From Aureobasidium sp. EXF-3400 (Eukaryota > Ascomycota > Dothideomycetes > Dothideales > Saccotheciaceae), in the NCBI GenBank assembly GCA_024195585.1, contig SWBL01000214.1, forward strand, positions 24,058 to 88,057: 64,000 bases of DNA, in the 5' to 3' direction. The notes beneath the pieces were generated by a model that had not been told where the DNA came from, did not search any database, and saw only the letters and a program-made list of their open reading frames with translations. The position numbers and the translations under genes are program-made. The stretch's first letter is position 1, and every line of letters starts with the position of its first letter. Positions 32,118-42,877 of the stretch are shown piece by piece.

Positions 32118-33182
32118 GATAGTTCTGCTGTCATAAACAAAATGCATTTGCAAAGGGCGCGAGGGACTCATGGATTGATATGGCATCTCTGTGGACATGA
32201 CGCAGTGCCAAGAAGATTGTTGTCGATGTGGATAAAAGGATCATCTGAGTAGGATTCGGTTGCTCGGCGGGTCTCCTGTGTAGCGCTGCTCGGCAATGAT
32301 CCGGCCTCGACACCAAGGATTCAATCTCCAACAACGGTGTGGATATATGAAACCTGACGCCAACATATGCAAGCTATTCTACTCGAGTTCGGAGGGCAAT
32401 GGAAGCCGACATTGACACGAACGGGCTCAATGTGAGTGTCCATGAAGATGGCCTTGCGCCCGTAGCTATCTTACACGGTTGGTAAGTTGTACTGAATCAA
32501 GTAGAGTGATGGTGTATGTGTAGACTGGCCTTAGTCTCAACATGAGTTGCAAACCCATGACGGAATCCGACTACAGGCGTTTGCCAATGCGCATGGTCAA
32601 GTTTTGCCTATATAACAATATAAGACCCGCATTCAGTCGCAAGTTCTGCCAAGCTCCAAGCGACTAGTCTGTAAGCCATGCGATGTTGGACGGGTGCGGA
32701 ACTACCCGTACTATCATCGGCTATATCTACCCAAAACAGACAGTCTCCTTCACAGTACTTTTTGATACCCTCACGAAACGAGTATGGCCGTTTATACGGC
32801 TTGTGAGCACAGCCGTTGGTAATTGCGCAAACCTATGCAACTGCAGATCAACAATTCGCAGCGACCCGCAAGTGTACTTATCTCCGAACAAGCACTTTGC
32901 AAGATGACCCTGTGACAGGGATCAACTCTAAGGAGAAGATGTGTAGGATTCACCTAAAGTGACTGCGGTTAAACGTGTAGTGCTTTGTATAAACAGAAAC
33001 GAAATGACTCGCACGAAATAGGAAGACTTTCCACCCCTCTCCGATCATACACCAATTACCCCACGACCCCGCAATCATGTTTGATGACCGTTAAGCGTTG
33101 GGTAATTACAGAAGCTCTGACATGGTACATACGAAAGACAGCTTCATCACCTTCAAAGCGTGCAGCCTTGCACTGTACCAGG
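32118..33182. other. Intergenic, no gene recognised
   Basis: No convincing coding sequence. A short plus-strand frame from the ATG at 32399 reads MEADIDTNGLNVSVHEDG and then stops; it is too short to assign. Confidence 0.4.
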
Positions 33183-33740
33183 ATGTCGCATCCAACCATG
33201 AGCGTTACTATCACAATCACGCCTAGCTCTGTTACGCTTGGCAGGCCTTGCTTGCTCACGCTATCTGCTACACTTTCCTACTCCTCTCCAATCACAATCT
33301 ATACATGGCCATCAGTATTCAACCTCAGCCTTGCTCAGAGACGCAAGAACTTCTTCTGCATCGATCTCTCCAATGATAACGTCCCCGTGAAGCTAGAGAC
33401 AACAGAGGGTGGCAAGAGATCGGGCTACATCAGTCTTGAGCTCGGTGGCATAGACGACGAATACTTTGGAACTCTGATACCTGGAAAGCCGATGGACTTT
33501 ACTGCTCCTTTAATTGTAGCAACTCGTCCGAATAAGCCTCTGGTGGCAGGACATCGCTATCGCTTGGGAATAAACGAAGGAGAGTCGATATTGTATTGGT
33601 ACGAGGGTACTCGCGAACAAATCATGTCACCGCCAGGACAGGACGCACCGGCCGCCAAAGACATGCGGGCAATTCTGCTCGACGTGGGACCACCAGTCGA
33701 ATTCGAAGTCCTTGAAACTCAGCACTCTGAACATGAATAA
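33183..33740 (+). CDS. Conserved fungal protein of unknown function
   Basis: The frame from the ATG at 33183 gives 185 residues; a second Met 15 bases later (SVTITITPSSVTL) is also possible. Distinct blocks are ITIYTWPSVFNLSLAQRRKN, FFCIDLSNDNVPVKLE, LEPG-like GTLIPGKPMDFTAP, LVAGHRYRLGINEGESI and LLDVGPPVEFEV. The beta-rich pattern with an FTAP / GHRYR core resembles a widespread family of short uncharacterised ascomycete proteins. No signal peptide or membrane segment. Intracellular role unknown. Confidence 0.6.
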   Translation: MSHPTMSVTITITPSSVTLGRPCLLTLSATLSYSSPITIYTWPSVFNLSLAQRRKNFFCIDLSNDNVPVKLETTEGGKRSGYISLELGGIDDEYFGTLIPGKPMDFTAPLIVATRPNKPLVAGHRYRLGINEGESILYWYEGTREQIMSPPGQDAPAAKDMRAILLDVGPPVEFEVLETQHSEHE

Positions 33741-34887
33741 AGGGAAGGATGCTATGCGTCGCTGCTGACAAGTCGATTCCATCAGCCGTGGCCCTGACGA
33801 ATGTGCCATAGACAGGAGCCCCAAGATCGTTCTTGATGTCGGACTGCCGATTGGATATAGAGTCTTAGGATCTCACAACTCTGGAAACGTGTGTGTGGAA
33901 CAACGACATGCGTCGGTTGGAGTGGATAGATGTTGTCAATTCCTAACTGTGGTCAAGCATGAGGGAACGCAAAGCGGTGACAAAAATCAAGGTTAGCAAT
34001 GGGGGCGGCTTCTTCATTTCATGAAGATGCAGATGAGGTTTGTCAAGCTGTTAAGCGAACAGTGGCTCACAGGGCCGATGTAGGAATGCGTCTCGAACTC
34101 ATGGTAGTCATGCTTCAACTCGTCGAGGAGGTGCTTTACGACGTCAGGGTCACCACTAAAACGGCGAGGACTTGGCCTTCGGCGTGCTGTTCATGAAGCT
34201 GTGCTGACACTGCCGAGCACTGTTGCAAGCGGTCACGAGGAGTTGCACGCTTGTTGCGTACTATCCTCTTCCAACTTGTTTATTATAATCAGAAAGTCCT
34301 TTGTCCGTGGGTGACGGTGGCTGAGCATAATCAGGAAACGCACAAGGGCTTATCTGATCGTACGACTCGTGCCTTTGTCAGAGCGTCAATGCTTCATGTT
34401 CGCCGATCTCGGCGTTGTCCGATCATGTCCACTATCTGTTATCAATCGCTCAATCTGCCCGCCTAATCAAACTCTATTTGGAAAATTTTCATCTGATTAG
34501 ATTTCAGTCGTTTATGGTCTGCTAGCCTAGCCAAGTGGACACAAGCATACTCAAGAGACACCCAAGACTTCGTTGTGTGACAACTCCTCTCCAAGCACAC
34601 ATTCCTTGTGCCGACCTTTGAAAACTGCGCCACGCTAATATCAAACCTTCTGACCCCTGCGACTAGGATTCGTCTTGAGCCATCAGAAGCAGAGCTTGTT
34701 GGTCTGGTTGGTGGCGCTCTGGCTGCGAACTAGCTCTGGCCCGTGTCCATAACAGCGTTGTGCCCTCGATGCAGCACTCCGGTTCTAGTCCGTGTCGAAC
34801 GCCATAACACGGCGAGATGTGTCTGATACCCACTGTCAACCAGCGGATTGGTTGGAAGTGAGCGCTGACTCTACGAGCCTCTTCGCC
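33741..34887. other. Intergenic with a possible degenerate copy of the preceding gene's tail
   Basis: Mostly without recognisable coding. A plus-strand frame from about 33771 to 33990 includes PKIVLDVGLPIGYRVL, which resembles the AILLDVGPPVEFEVLE end of the gene just upstream. It may be a decayed tandem copy. Confidence 0.3.
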
Positions 34888-34895
34888 TATATATT
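34888..34895 (+). promoter_or_regulatory. TATA-like box of the GMC oxidoreductase gene
   Basis: TATATATT lies 72-79 bp upstream of the ATG at 34967. Confidence 0.4.
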
Positions 34896-34966
34896 CAGCA
34901 TGTTCCGCTTGTCTTATCTGATCTTTCAATCTCCACATCTGCCTCCTAGCCATCATTCCATTGATC

Positions 34967-37087
34967 ATGTCTCGTTTCTTGTCCATCTTGCTTTTGCCTG
35001 CGCTAGGCGCTCTGGCTCAAAGCGCAAGCCCTTCCTTTGATTACATCGTTGCAGGAGCAGGCCCAGCTGGCATCATCGTAGCCGAGAGACTCGCCGAGAG
35101 TGGTGCCAGCGTCATCCTGCTCGAACGTGGCAACGCATCAACATACAGTTCGGGCGGCCGGGATATCCTACCATGGAACAACACTCTCACGCAGTACGAT
35201 GTCCCTGGCGTTCGGCACTACATCAAGACGAGCTTCAGTGATGTTAGCGAATATTGCACAGACACTGCTGGCAATGCAGGATGTATTTTGGGTGGTGGTA
35301 CCATGGTCAATCAACTCGCCTTCATACCACCTCAACCTCGGGACTTTGACGACAAATGGCCTGTCGGCTGGAAGTGGAATGATGTTGCTGGTGCAGCGGG
35401 GAGAACTTACTCACGCAATCCTGGTACCACAAACCCTTCTGCAGATGGTATTCACTACGATCAGACATCATATAATGTGTTCGCCGACTTCTTCAAGACG
35501 CAAGGGTACACTCCTGCTGATGCCATTGCCGAGCCCAACCTCAAGCACGATGTCTACAGCCATGCGCCCTACAATGTCAAGGAAGGACTTGTTGCTGGAC
35601 CTGTATTGACTTACCTTCCGCTGGCACAAGCACTGCCCAACTTCAAGCTCCAACTCCATACCAAGGTCATCCGCGCTATCAGGAATGGTTCTACCGTTTC
35701 TGGTGTCGAGGTCGAAGTTGATGGTCAACGCCAAATCATCAATGTCAATGCTGGCGGAAGGGTCATCCTGGCATCCGGTGTGTTCTCCACACCTCGCATC
35801 CTGTACAACAGCGGTATTGGACCCAAAGACCAACTCCAAATTGTCGCTGATAGTACCACTACAAACGTCACTCTCCCCCCAAGCTCAGACTGGATCAATC
35901 TACCCGTCGGTCAAGGTATCAAAGATCACCTTATTGTGACTCTCAACTTCAATACCACTGAGCCTGTAGACTTCCTCGATACACCTTACTTTATCAACCC
36001 TGCAGCAAACATCACGGATATGTACAACCATGGCAACGGTGTACTCACTCAGGGCTACCAGCGTTTCACGTTCTGGACCTCCAACACCACATCTGATGGT
36101 AGCACTCGTTTCTTCCAAGGCACATGTTACGCAAGCGGCCAGAACGTCGTGTCCGTGAAGCTCTATCTCACCCATGGTATCACCTCGAGCGGAGCTATCG
36201 GTATCACTGCCGCTGGAAACACTGTCTATACTGTCAAGCCGTACCAAACAACTGCTGAAGACAAGTATGCTATTGCTTCATTCATCGATAACCTGCTTGT
36301 GCAGACACGTAAGCCAGACTCTGTTCTGATCTACGCTGGCGCCTCGACCGACACTGGTGCCTCTCTGTCTAAGGTCTACACAGGTGGTAGTCATTGGGTA
36401 TCTACTGCCAAGATGGGTACCGATGATGGTCGCGTCAACAATGGTACATCAGTCGTTGATCTTGATACCAAGGTCTACGGTACTGACAACCTCTTTGTTG
36501 TCGACGCTTCAATGCATCCCGACCTTCCCACTGGCAATTTACAGGCTGCCGTACAGATCGTCGCTGAAGCAGCAGCTGCAAGAATTCTCGCTCTACCCGA
36601 GAAGATCTCTTCTAGCTCTCAGTCCACCAGCTTGACTTCTTCGAGCTCCGGAAAGGCGTCCTCTGTCGACACTACCTCGAGCACATATATTCAGTCGTCT
36701 TCTTCCGTTGCGACCACACTTGCCACTTCCATCCACGTCTCATCGACCTCCGTCATCACGTCAACATCTTCCTCGAGTTCCTCTAGCACGCCCAACCCCA
36801 CAAACCCAACCTGCCCACTCTCCAATAGCGCAACCTTTACCGCTAAGAGCGGCGCTGTTTTCCTGATCGAGTGCTATCTGGATCGTGCCGGTCATGATAT
36901 GGCATCTGTCGATGTGCCTACCAATCGCATTGCAGACTGCATCAACAAGTGCGATGCTCTGCCTGGATGTGTCGACATCTCCATGTCTGGCACCGCTTGT
37001 TATATGAAGAGCGTTGTTGGTGAGAGGATTGTGCAAAGCAAGTACATCAGAGGCGCCCGTCTTATCTCAAAGGCTCCTTCGGCATAG
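34967..37087 (+). CDS. Secreted GMC oxidoreductase with Ser/Thr linker and PAN-like tail
   Basis: Intron-free, 706 residues from the ATG at 34967. Signal peptide SRFLSILLLPALGALAQS. The FAD loop FDYIVAGAGPAGIIVAERLA follows, then LERG, CILGGGTMVNQLAFIPPQ, GGRVILASGVFSTPRILYNS and a C-terminal catalytic region with GSHWVSTAKMGTDDGRV and VVDASMHPDLPTGNLQAAVQ. This matches the flavodehydrogenase part of cellobiose dehydrogenase-like (AA3_1) enzymes without the cytochrome domain. After about residue 540 comes a Ser/Thr-rich linker. A cysteine-rich module (CPLSNSATFTAKSGAVFLIE, CINKCDALPGCVDISMSGT, ACYMKS) resembling a PAN/Apple domain follows and may bind carbohydrate or protein. Likely extracellular oxidation of sugars or lignocellulose fragments. 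Confidence 0.9.
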   Translation: MSRFLSILLLPALGALAQSASPSFDYIVAGAGPAGIIVAERLAESGASVILLERGNASTYSSGGRDILPWNNTLTQYDVPGVRHYIKTSFSDVSEYCTDTAGNAGCILGGGTMVNQLAFIPPQPRDFDDKWPVGWKWNDVAGAAGRTYSRNPGTTNPSADGIHYDQTSYNVFADFFKTQGYTPADAIAEPNLKHDVYSHAPYNVKEGLVAGPVLTYLPLAQALPNFKLQLHTKVIRAIRNGSTVSGVEVEVDGQRQIINVNAGGRVILASGVFSTPRILYNSGIGPKDQLQIVADSTTTNVTLPPSSDWINLPVGQGIKDHLIVTLNFNTTEPVDFLDTPYFINPAANITDMYNHGNGVLTQGYQRFTFWTSNTTSDGSTRFFQGTCYASGQNVVSVKLYLTHGITSSGAIGITAAGNTVYTVKPYQTTAEDKYAIASFIDNLLVQTRKPDSVLIYAGASTDTGASLSKVYTGGSHWVSTAKMGTDDGRVNNGTSVVDLDTKVYGTDNLFVVDASMHPDLPTGNLQAAVQIVAEAAAARILALPEKISSSSQSTSLTSSSSGKASSVDTTSSTYIQSSSSVATTLATSIHVSSTSVITSTSSSSSSSTPNPTNPTCPLSNSATFTAKSGAVFLIECYLDRAGHDMASVDVPTNRIADCINKCDALPGCVDISMSGTACYMKSVVGERIVQSKYIRGARLISKAPSA

Positions 37088-37221
37088 ATGTGTTTCGATA
37101 GAATATGATGATCTCTGCAACGGGAAGAAGCGCTGGTAGTGTTACAATACGATGATATGATCTCACACAAATTCAAAGACTTAGTTCCCTGGATTGCGCC
37201 ATGACTCCCATGTGCCTTGGA

Positions 37222-38916
37222 TTAAAAATTCCATGGTTCACTCAAAGTAACAGCTTCAGTCCAGATTTGCCAATGTGTGCTCTTTCCAAACCCATCGGGC
37301 GTCTGTTCAGCCATCATAGCCGAGATATCCACACAGCGACTGAAGAACGCTGTCACTTGTGGATCGCCAACTCGTCTGACTCGGCTCAAATCTGGCCCGC
37401 ACCCACAGATTCGGAGCCGTTCTGGCACAAGATCGGAAAGAGAATGGGCTGATACCTGAGTCAACTCGGATTGAGACATTTCCAGTTCGATGACACGGCG
37501 AGAGATTGCAGCAAGAACCTTTGCATCGAATGGCCCATCTGTTCCGCAACGATCCAAGAGTTCAATTGCCGCTGAGCGTATATCAAAATCTCTGCACTTC
37601 ATTGCTGTGAAAGAAAGTGGTTGTACAAGACCGAGGTCAGCCGAGATCAAGAGTTCCCTATTCACTGGCACTCGAGATTCTCCAGACATGACCAACCTAG
37701 CATCCTCAATGATGCATCGGAAAATCTCGGTATAGGTGTCGTAGACGCATTCCTCTGGACGGAGGATTGTGGCCAGTCTTATCAAGCATGAATGACATTG
37801 CATCCGTAAGATAAGTAATCTCTGAATTTCCTGTGCTGAATGTTGTCCGATAGCGAGACTCAGTGTATGTGTGGTGGACATCATGTTCGCGATATGACGA
37901 CCATGATCGATGTTAAGGTCTTGAGGATGAAAACGTATTGGCACGTACTTGAAGGTCGACGCTCTATTCAGGAATTCGTAGGACGAGTGTAAGACACCGA
38001 GCGCTCGAAGCTCTTGTCCTTTCAGCCAGGGAAATGAAGAGAAATCAAAAGTCTTTGGGCATGGGAGACGTGGTGGCAGTTCCGATGCATAGCTTGCAAC
38101 GCTGATGTCAAGAGACAGTGCAGCTATGTCAATGACATCGATCAAGGCAAAGTCTGAGTTTTGTATCGGAACACTCGCTAGTGTGATCGCACCGTCTCGG
38201 CTTGGGTTCTGCTGACGAGAATGTAACAGAGCCAGAGCGCCTTGGAGGTGAGAAAGTGCTTGGACATGCCGATCCAAGAGCAAGTCGGTCATCACCAAGA
38301 GAAAACACATGCAAGCTATGTTCGAGACTTCTGTGGGTCTTGTTGCCAAGTCATGCTGTATCTGTTGGATGGCACGACCGTAGTACTTGCTCACGATTGA
38401 GAAGCGATCGTCCGTCCTGTAGCGTAGATGTATGACAGCCGTGCCCAACACGACACATGCAGCGTGAACTCCGAGATCGGTATGAGCAATCTGAGGCAAT
38501 AGTTGCTTCCAGAACTGATCTGTTATTCCAGCTAAGCCATGCATCTCACGGTAAAGGAACCCGCAACCGAGATCGAAGAACTCGAGCCCTTCTCCTTGTG
38601 CCTGGATACCAGTCCGTAAGTGAACTCGAGGAAGCGTAGTCACGGACACAGGTAGTGTTGTTTCATCGGAAGACGGATCTTGACGATGCCAAGTACTGTA
38701 GCCTTCACAAGTCCGACCGCTCCTGGTGCATTTAGTACAGTCGGGACGAGTTTCATCGCATCGGACCTTTCGTTCTCTACGGTGGTCGTCATCAGCAATG
38801 TAAGCTTGATCTGTTCAAGATGCATCATACTTGCAAGTATAGCAGCCATTGCGTGACTGCCTCTTCACTAGAACGCGTGTTCGCTTCTGCTCGGTCTTTG
38901 GATTTTGTTGCACCAT
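37222..38916 (-). CDS. Zn2Cys6 transcription factor
   Basis: Two exons, 38916-38831 and 38776-37222, giving 546 residues. The 54-bp intron falls inside the zinc cluster; splicing gives CYTCKERKVRCDETRPDC then CTKCTRSGRTC (C-x2-C-x6-C-x6-C-x2-C-x6-C) and the linker EGYSTWHRQDP. The remainder is helical, with the pattern of the fungal 'transcription factor domain 2' family (VRTDD-like RYRTDDRFSIVSKYYGRAIQ, LLVMTDLLLDRHVQALSHLQ, ALLHSRQ). It is convergent with the GMC oxidoreductase, 134 bp apart, so it may or may not regulate it. Confidence 0.87.
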
Positions 38917-39421
38917 GCTTCTTTCCTGGGACCAAAGACGTTGGTAAGGAGACGACAGAGGACTAGGCTTCAAACACCTCAACGTTAGACCAGCGACACT
39001 CGAATACCCATCATAGGACTTTTTGCAGACACGAACGATGAGTCAAAGTCCATGATGCTGGAAACAATGTAGAAAGGATGCCGTGGGGCTGGAAGTCAAA
39101 GACCGAGCGCACTGTCCACGACGCCACAATCCTTCGGTCCAAACTTAAAGACCGAGCTTGCAACTTTCTAGCTTTGGTATCGCGTTTGCAAGGCAGCAAT
39201 ATTCATAGGGTGTCGGGGCCAGTGTCTCACACCTCGGTGATGGATTTCTTTGATCTGCCTCGTGCGATCTGTGAATGTCTGCAGGAACGAACCGAACTCA
39301 AAGACCGAGCAGACAGCTTGGTTCTGCTTCCAAAGCGCAGCACAAAAAAAACATAAAAGGTCAGCAAGATCATGGACAAGTATATCGAATCATCACGCAA
39401 GCTTGACATTCAATCTATATC
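38917..39421. other. Divergent promoter region, no gene recognised
   Basis: It separates the starts of the Zn2Cys6 gene and the membrane hydrolase-like gene. No coding signal is seen. Confidence 0.4.
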
Positions 39422-41149
39422 ATGTTCAAGACCGCAACCAGTAAGCTCGTTGTGTATGCGACCGTAGCGATCAATGCTATAACGCTCCTCATATCTATCG
39501 CCTTGCTTGTCGTGAGCGCAGTAAGAAGTCCCACAAACTTGATGTGTTTCTGAGCTGATCTCTTCTCATAAGTACTGGACATCGCGACCCGGACCACATG
39601 TCTACTACAGCACTTTCTGGACGATCTCTGCCAGTGCGTGTCTGATATTCCAGACAGCGGAACTCTCAAGCATTGTGCTCTTTGCTCCCCGCCACGGACG
39701 TGTGTATAACATCTTCCGTACGGTTCATCTGACAATCTGTGTCTTGACCGGCTCGATCACTGGTGTCTGTCACGCGATTGCGTCGAAGTCAGACACTGCA
39801 GCAATCGATCTTCTTTCTTGCCTTCAAGGTCTCGTTGGCCTGGTATACTATCGGCTCATCGTCAATCGCAAGTCAGAAGATCAATTCGAGCGGATCAGAC
39901 TCATCGACACTCTACAAATTGACAGATGCTCACCGAAGTCCGACAATGTCATATCTTCCACAGACGAAGTTGAGCAAGCATCGAGCAAGAGAACACAACG
40001 AAGGACATACGAAAATCGAGCGGTCACAAGCGTGAATGTACTGCTTCTGGTTGTTCACGCCTGCTTACTCGTTCTAGCTACTTCTGGGTCTGTCCAGCTG
40101 GCATTACTCTATCGGTTTGCCAACCCGTAAGTCTACAAAGTCTCTTCTTCCATGTCCTAGCAGCTGACCATCAAAAGTGGCACAGTGGTAAAAGTGACGT
40201 TGCCGACAGGACAAGCTACCAATGTCAATCACTTCTGCACCAGTGTTGAAAACTCTGCTGGCCCGACTATCTGGTTCGAGGCTGATGCTGCGCACGGCGT
40301 TCTAGACTTCATTGGCGTTCAGACAATCCTTGCTCAGGATTACAACCGAACTTCCTGCTCATACGATCCACCGAACTTTGGCTGGTCAGACAGCCTACCT
40401 TCATCACTTAACGATTTCTACTCTTACTTCACTCCGCTCCTTAGAGCATTGGGACAGCAAGATGAACCAAAAATTTTGGTGGGCTGGGGGGATGGTGCGC
40501 ACAACGCTCTCATGCATGCTCTGGAGAATGCAGACGTCACTCGCCAGCTGGTCCTCATGGACTCCAGCCCAGACGGTATCGAATGGTTCGACGCACAGCG
40601 GGCCAACAACTGGACAGAAAAGCAAATGCTCGAATATCGGCAAACAGATCTTCAAGGTCGCATCAGTTTAGTGCAATTAATTTTGGGTGTAGCGATCCCA
40701 TGGTACGTATTCGAGACTTGCCTCCAGGGTGATTGCGCTGACTCCGACGCTTCAGGGGGCTCTTGCCTATCTTCATTCCCGCAAACTCGACAGGCTATTT
40801 TGATGCATCAGTCTATCCCATGTATCATGCACAATCGAGGAAGGAGAATATGTGGGCCAACCAATATTTCGGCTTGCGGCAGATGGCCGCTAACACGATT
40901 GATGAGTATCTTGTCAATACCACTGTACCCGAAGGCATGACCATTGGCGCCCTCATGACGTACAATGCAGGAACAGACCCAGCAAGCGATGAATTCTATC
41001 GCCAAGAAAAGCTTGGTATGCTGAATAACATCGCAGGCAAGAATGTTACGGACAATGTCGTATGGTGTGTTGAAGATGGCTGCTCGCTGAGCTTCCCAGT
41101 CAATATGCCTTCTTGGACTGCACACTCGTTGATGGCTTTGGGCATATAG
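39422..41149 (+). CDS. Membrane-anchored alpha/beta-hydrolase-like protein
   Basis: Four exons: 39422-39520, 39573-40126, 40178-40702 and 40756-41149, giving 523 residues; the splices keep frame exactly. The N-terminal half has about five hydrophobic segments (LVVYATVAINAITLLISIAL; FWTISASACLIF; VHLTICVLTGSITGV; VNVLLLVVHACLLVL) with a charged loop. The C-terminal half looks like an alpha/beta-hydrolase fold: YDPPNFGWSDSLPSSLNDFY, then the nucleophile-elbow region ILVGWGDGAHNALMHAL and LVLMDSSPDGIEWFD. The elbow reads G-W-G-D-G, with glycine where Ser, Asp or Cys normally sits, so catalysis by the usual mechanism is doubtful. Asn-x-Thr sites suggest the domain faces the lumen or outside. Function unknown. 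Confidence 0.75.
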
Positions 41150-42789
41150 AGAAACCAAAGTCGGTCATTTCCGGAAAATGCAATAGAGTATCTGCGAAGT
41201 CAGAATAGATCAACTCTGCGCATAGATGCTTCTAGGCTTTGCTGCAGCAATAAAGTCACTTTCCACCACATGATTGCTCATAATTCGAGATGAACGTAGT
41301 CGTGGAGATCCAGCTGAATCTCAACGAGCTCGCTGAACCCATCGTCAATCTCTCTAGCATTTCAACAATCCAGCTGGTTAACGAAAGTCAACTAGGATGA
41401 GTGACTATGAAATTGAGATGCAATACCGTCAGCTGAACGCCGACCGAGCTGCAAGTTACAATGGCGACTGAGGGCATGCAAGTAAACGGTTCCTGCATAT
41501 GCAAGGCTGGGAATCTTTGGAGCTGGGTGTCGTTTTCGCTGGGTTCTTCGAGCGATTGCCAACACCTATCGACTCCACAGCTCCACGGCGGAGACCAGTT
41601 CCTATACAGCTAAGTCTGGCTCTCCTGCATTGACTGCGGCGGATTTTGTTGAGAAGCTGCGCCAGTCGTCTGACCACTGCAGGAACCCGACGATTACATG
41701 AGCGAGACGCATGTTGAAGTGCGACGCTAACATGAATCGCACAGGCACTAAGCAACATGCACCAAATGCGTCATGATGTCGACCATATGCACTTGAGATG
41801 CATGTTGAGCCGCGTGCAGAGAACCTTCGGCACGCCTCAGATGCAGGAGTTTCCAAGAATTCTGCTCCATGTCGATGCCAGAATTCGACAAGATCATTTT
41901 CAAACAAGACCGGGAAGTCGCAGCAACTCGTCTCTCACAGATATCTTACCTTCTGATCCGAGAACAAACATCTTGATATATTATTCGGAGTACGCGAGAA
42001 GTAGTTCACATCTGCGGAACGGGCCGTTGGGTCAGATCGGAGATCTGACACGTTTCAGAGTGCGAGAGTCATGCAGCTTCAGCTGAATCTGTCGGTTCGA
42101 GCCTAACATGTACCAGTTCCAGTTCGTGCTTCGAAGCTGATCATGCAGCTTTCAGCCCTCCCCCCCCAAGCCAAATCCGAAGCATGGGAAAAATCAACGG
42201 TCGGTCACTTTTAGCCTGATTTAGTGTGCCGCAACCAAAATCGCATGTCGCATGTCGCATCATGCAGATCTTTGGTGCGAATACATGCAAGATGCGTAGG
42301 CGGACCCGACTCGAGGTATGACTACCGAAATTCTAAGTGCTCGACATCTACCCACAATGAGAACGATTTGGTCTTTCCAACACCAGCGTTCTGCTGCTTG
42401 CTCGAAGCGATATATGACAAGCAGCATGAAACTTCGCAAAGGCATGTGCAGAACGGGCGCATGTGAAGATACATGTAGACATCTTTCTGTCCTGGCTAAG
42501 GATGCATAGCAGTTTGCGCTGCCGGTCGTGCATCGCTAAATCCGTGTGGGCAAGACCATGTAGGGGATGAGAAATCTCCTGCTTTGTTCTCCTTCATGCT
42601 GCTTCGAAGCTGGATCTCAGTTGAACAAACCATCGGGCTCGACCGTTGGCCTGCGCGAGTTCATCGCGTTCCCCGAAAGCTGGGAAACTGTTCCTGGTTC
42701 CTGCATCACCGTCTTGAGCCTGCCTGAAGGGTTGAAGCTGGACACACAATCCAGGGGACCATTTTCCAGATAGAATGATCCAGTCATGA
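41150..42789. other. Intergenic, no gene recognised
   Basis: About 1.6 kb with short frames on both strands and no recognisable domain, tRNA or transposon feature. Confidence 0.45.
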
Positions 42790-42797
42790 TATAAAAA
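42790..42797 (+). promoter_or_regulatory. TATA-like box of the Ser/Thr-rich protein gene
   Basis: TATAAAAA lies 81-88 bp before the ATG at 42878. Confidence 0.4.
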
Positions 42798-42877
42798 GTA
42801 GCCTTCCACCTCGACATACTGGGATCATCAACACATTCGGATTCCAACTATCCTACATTCGTTACCGAACCGCAACC

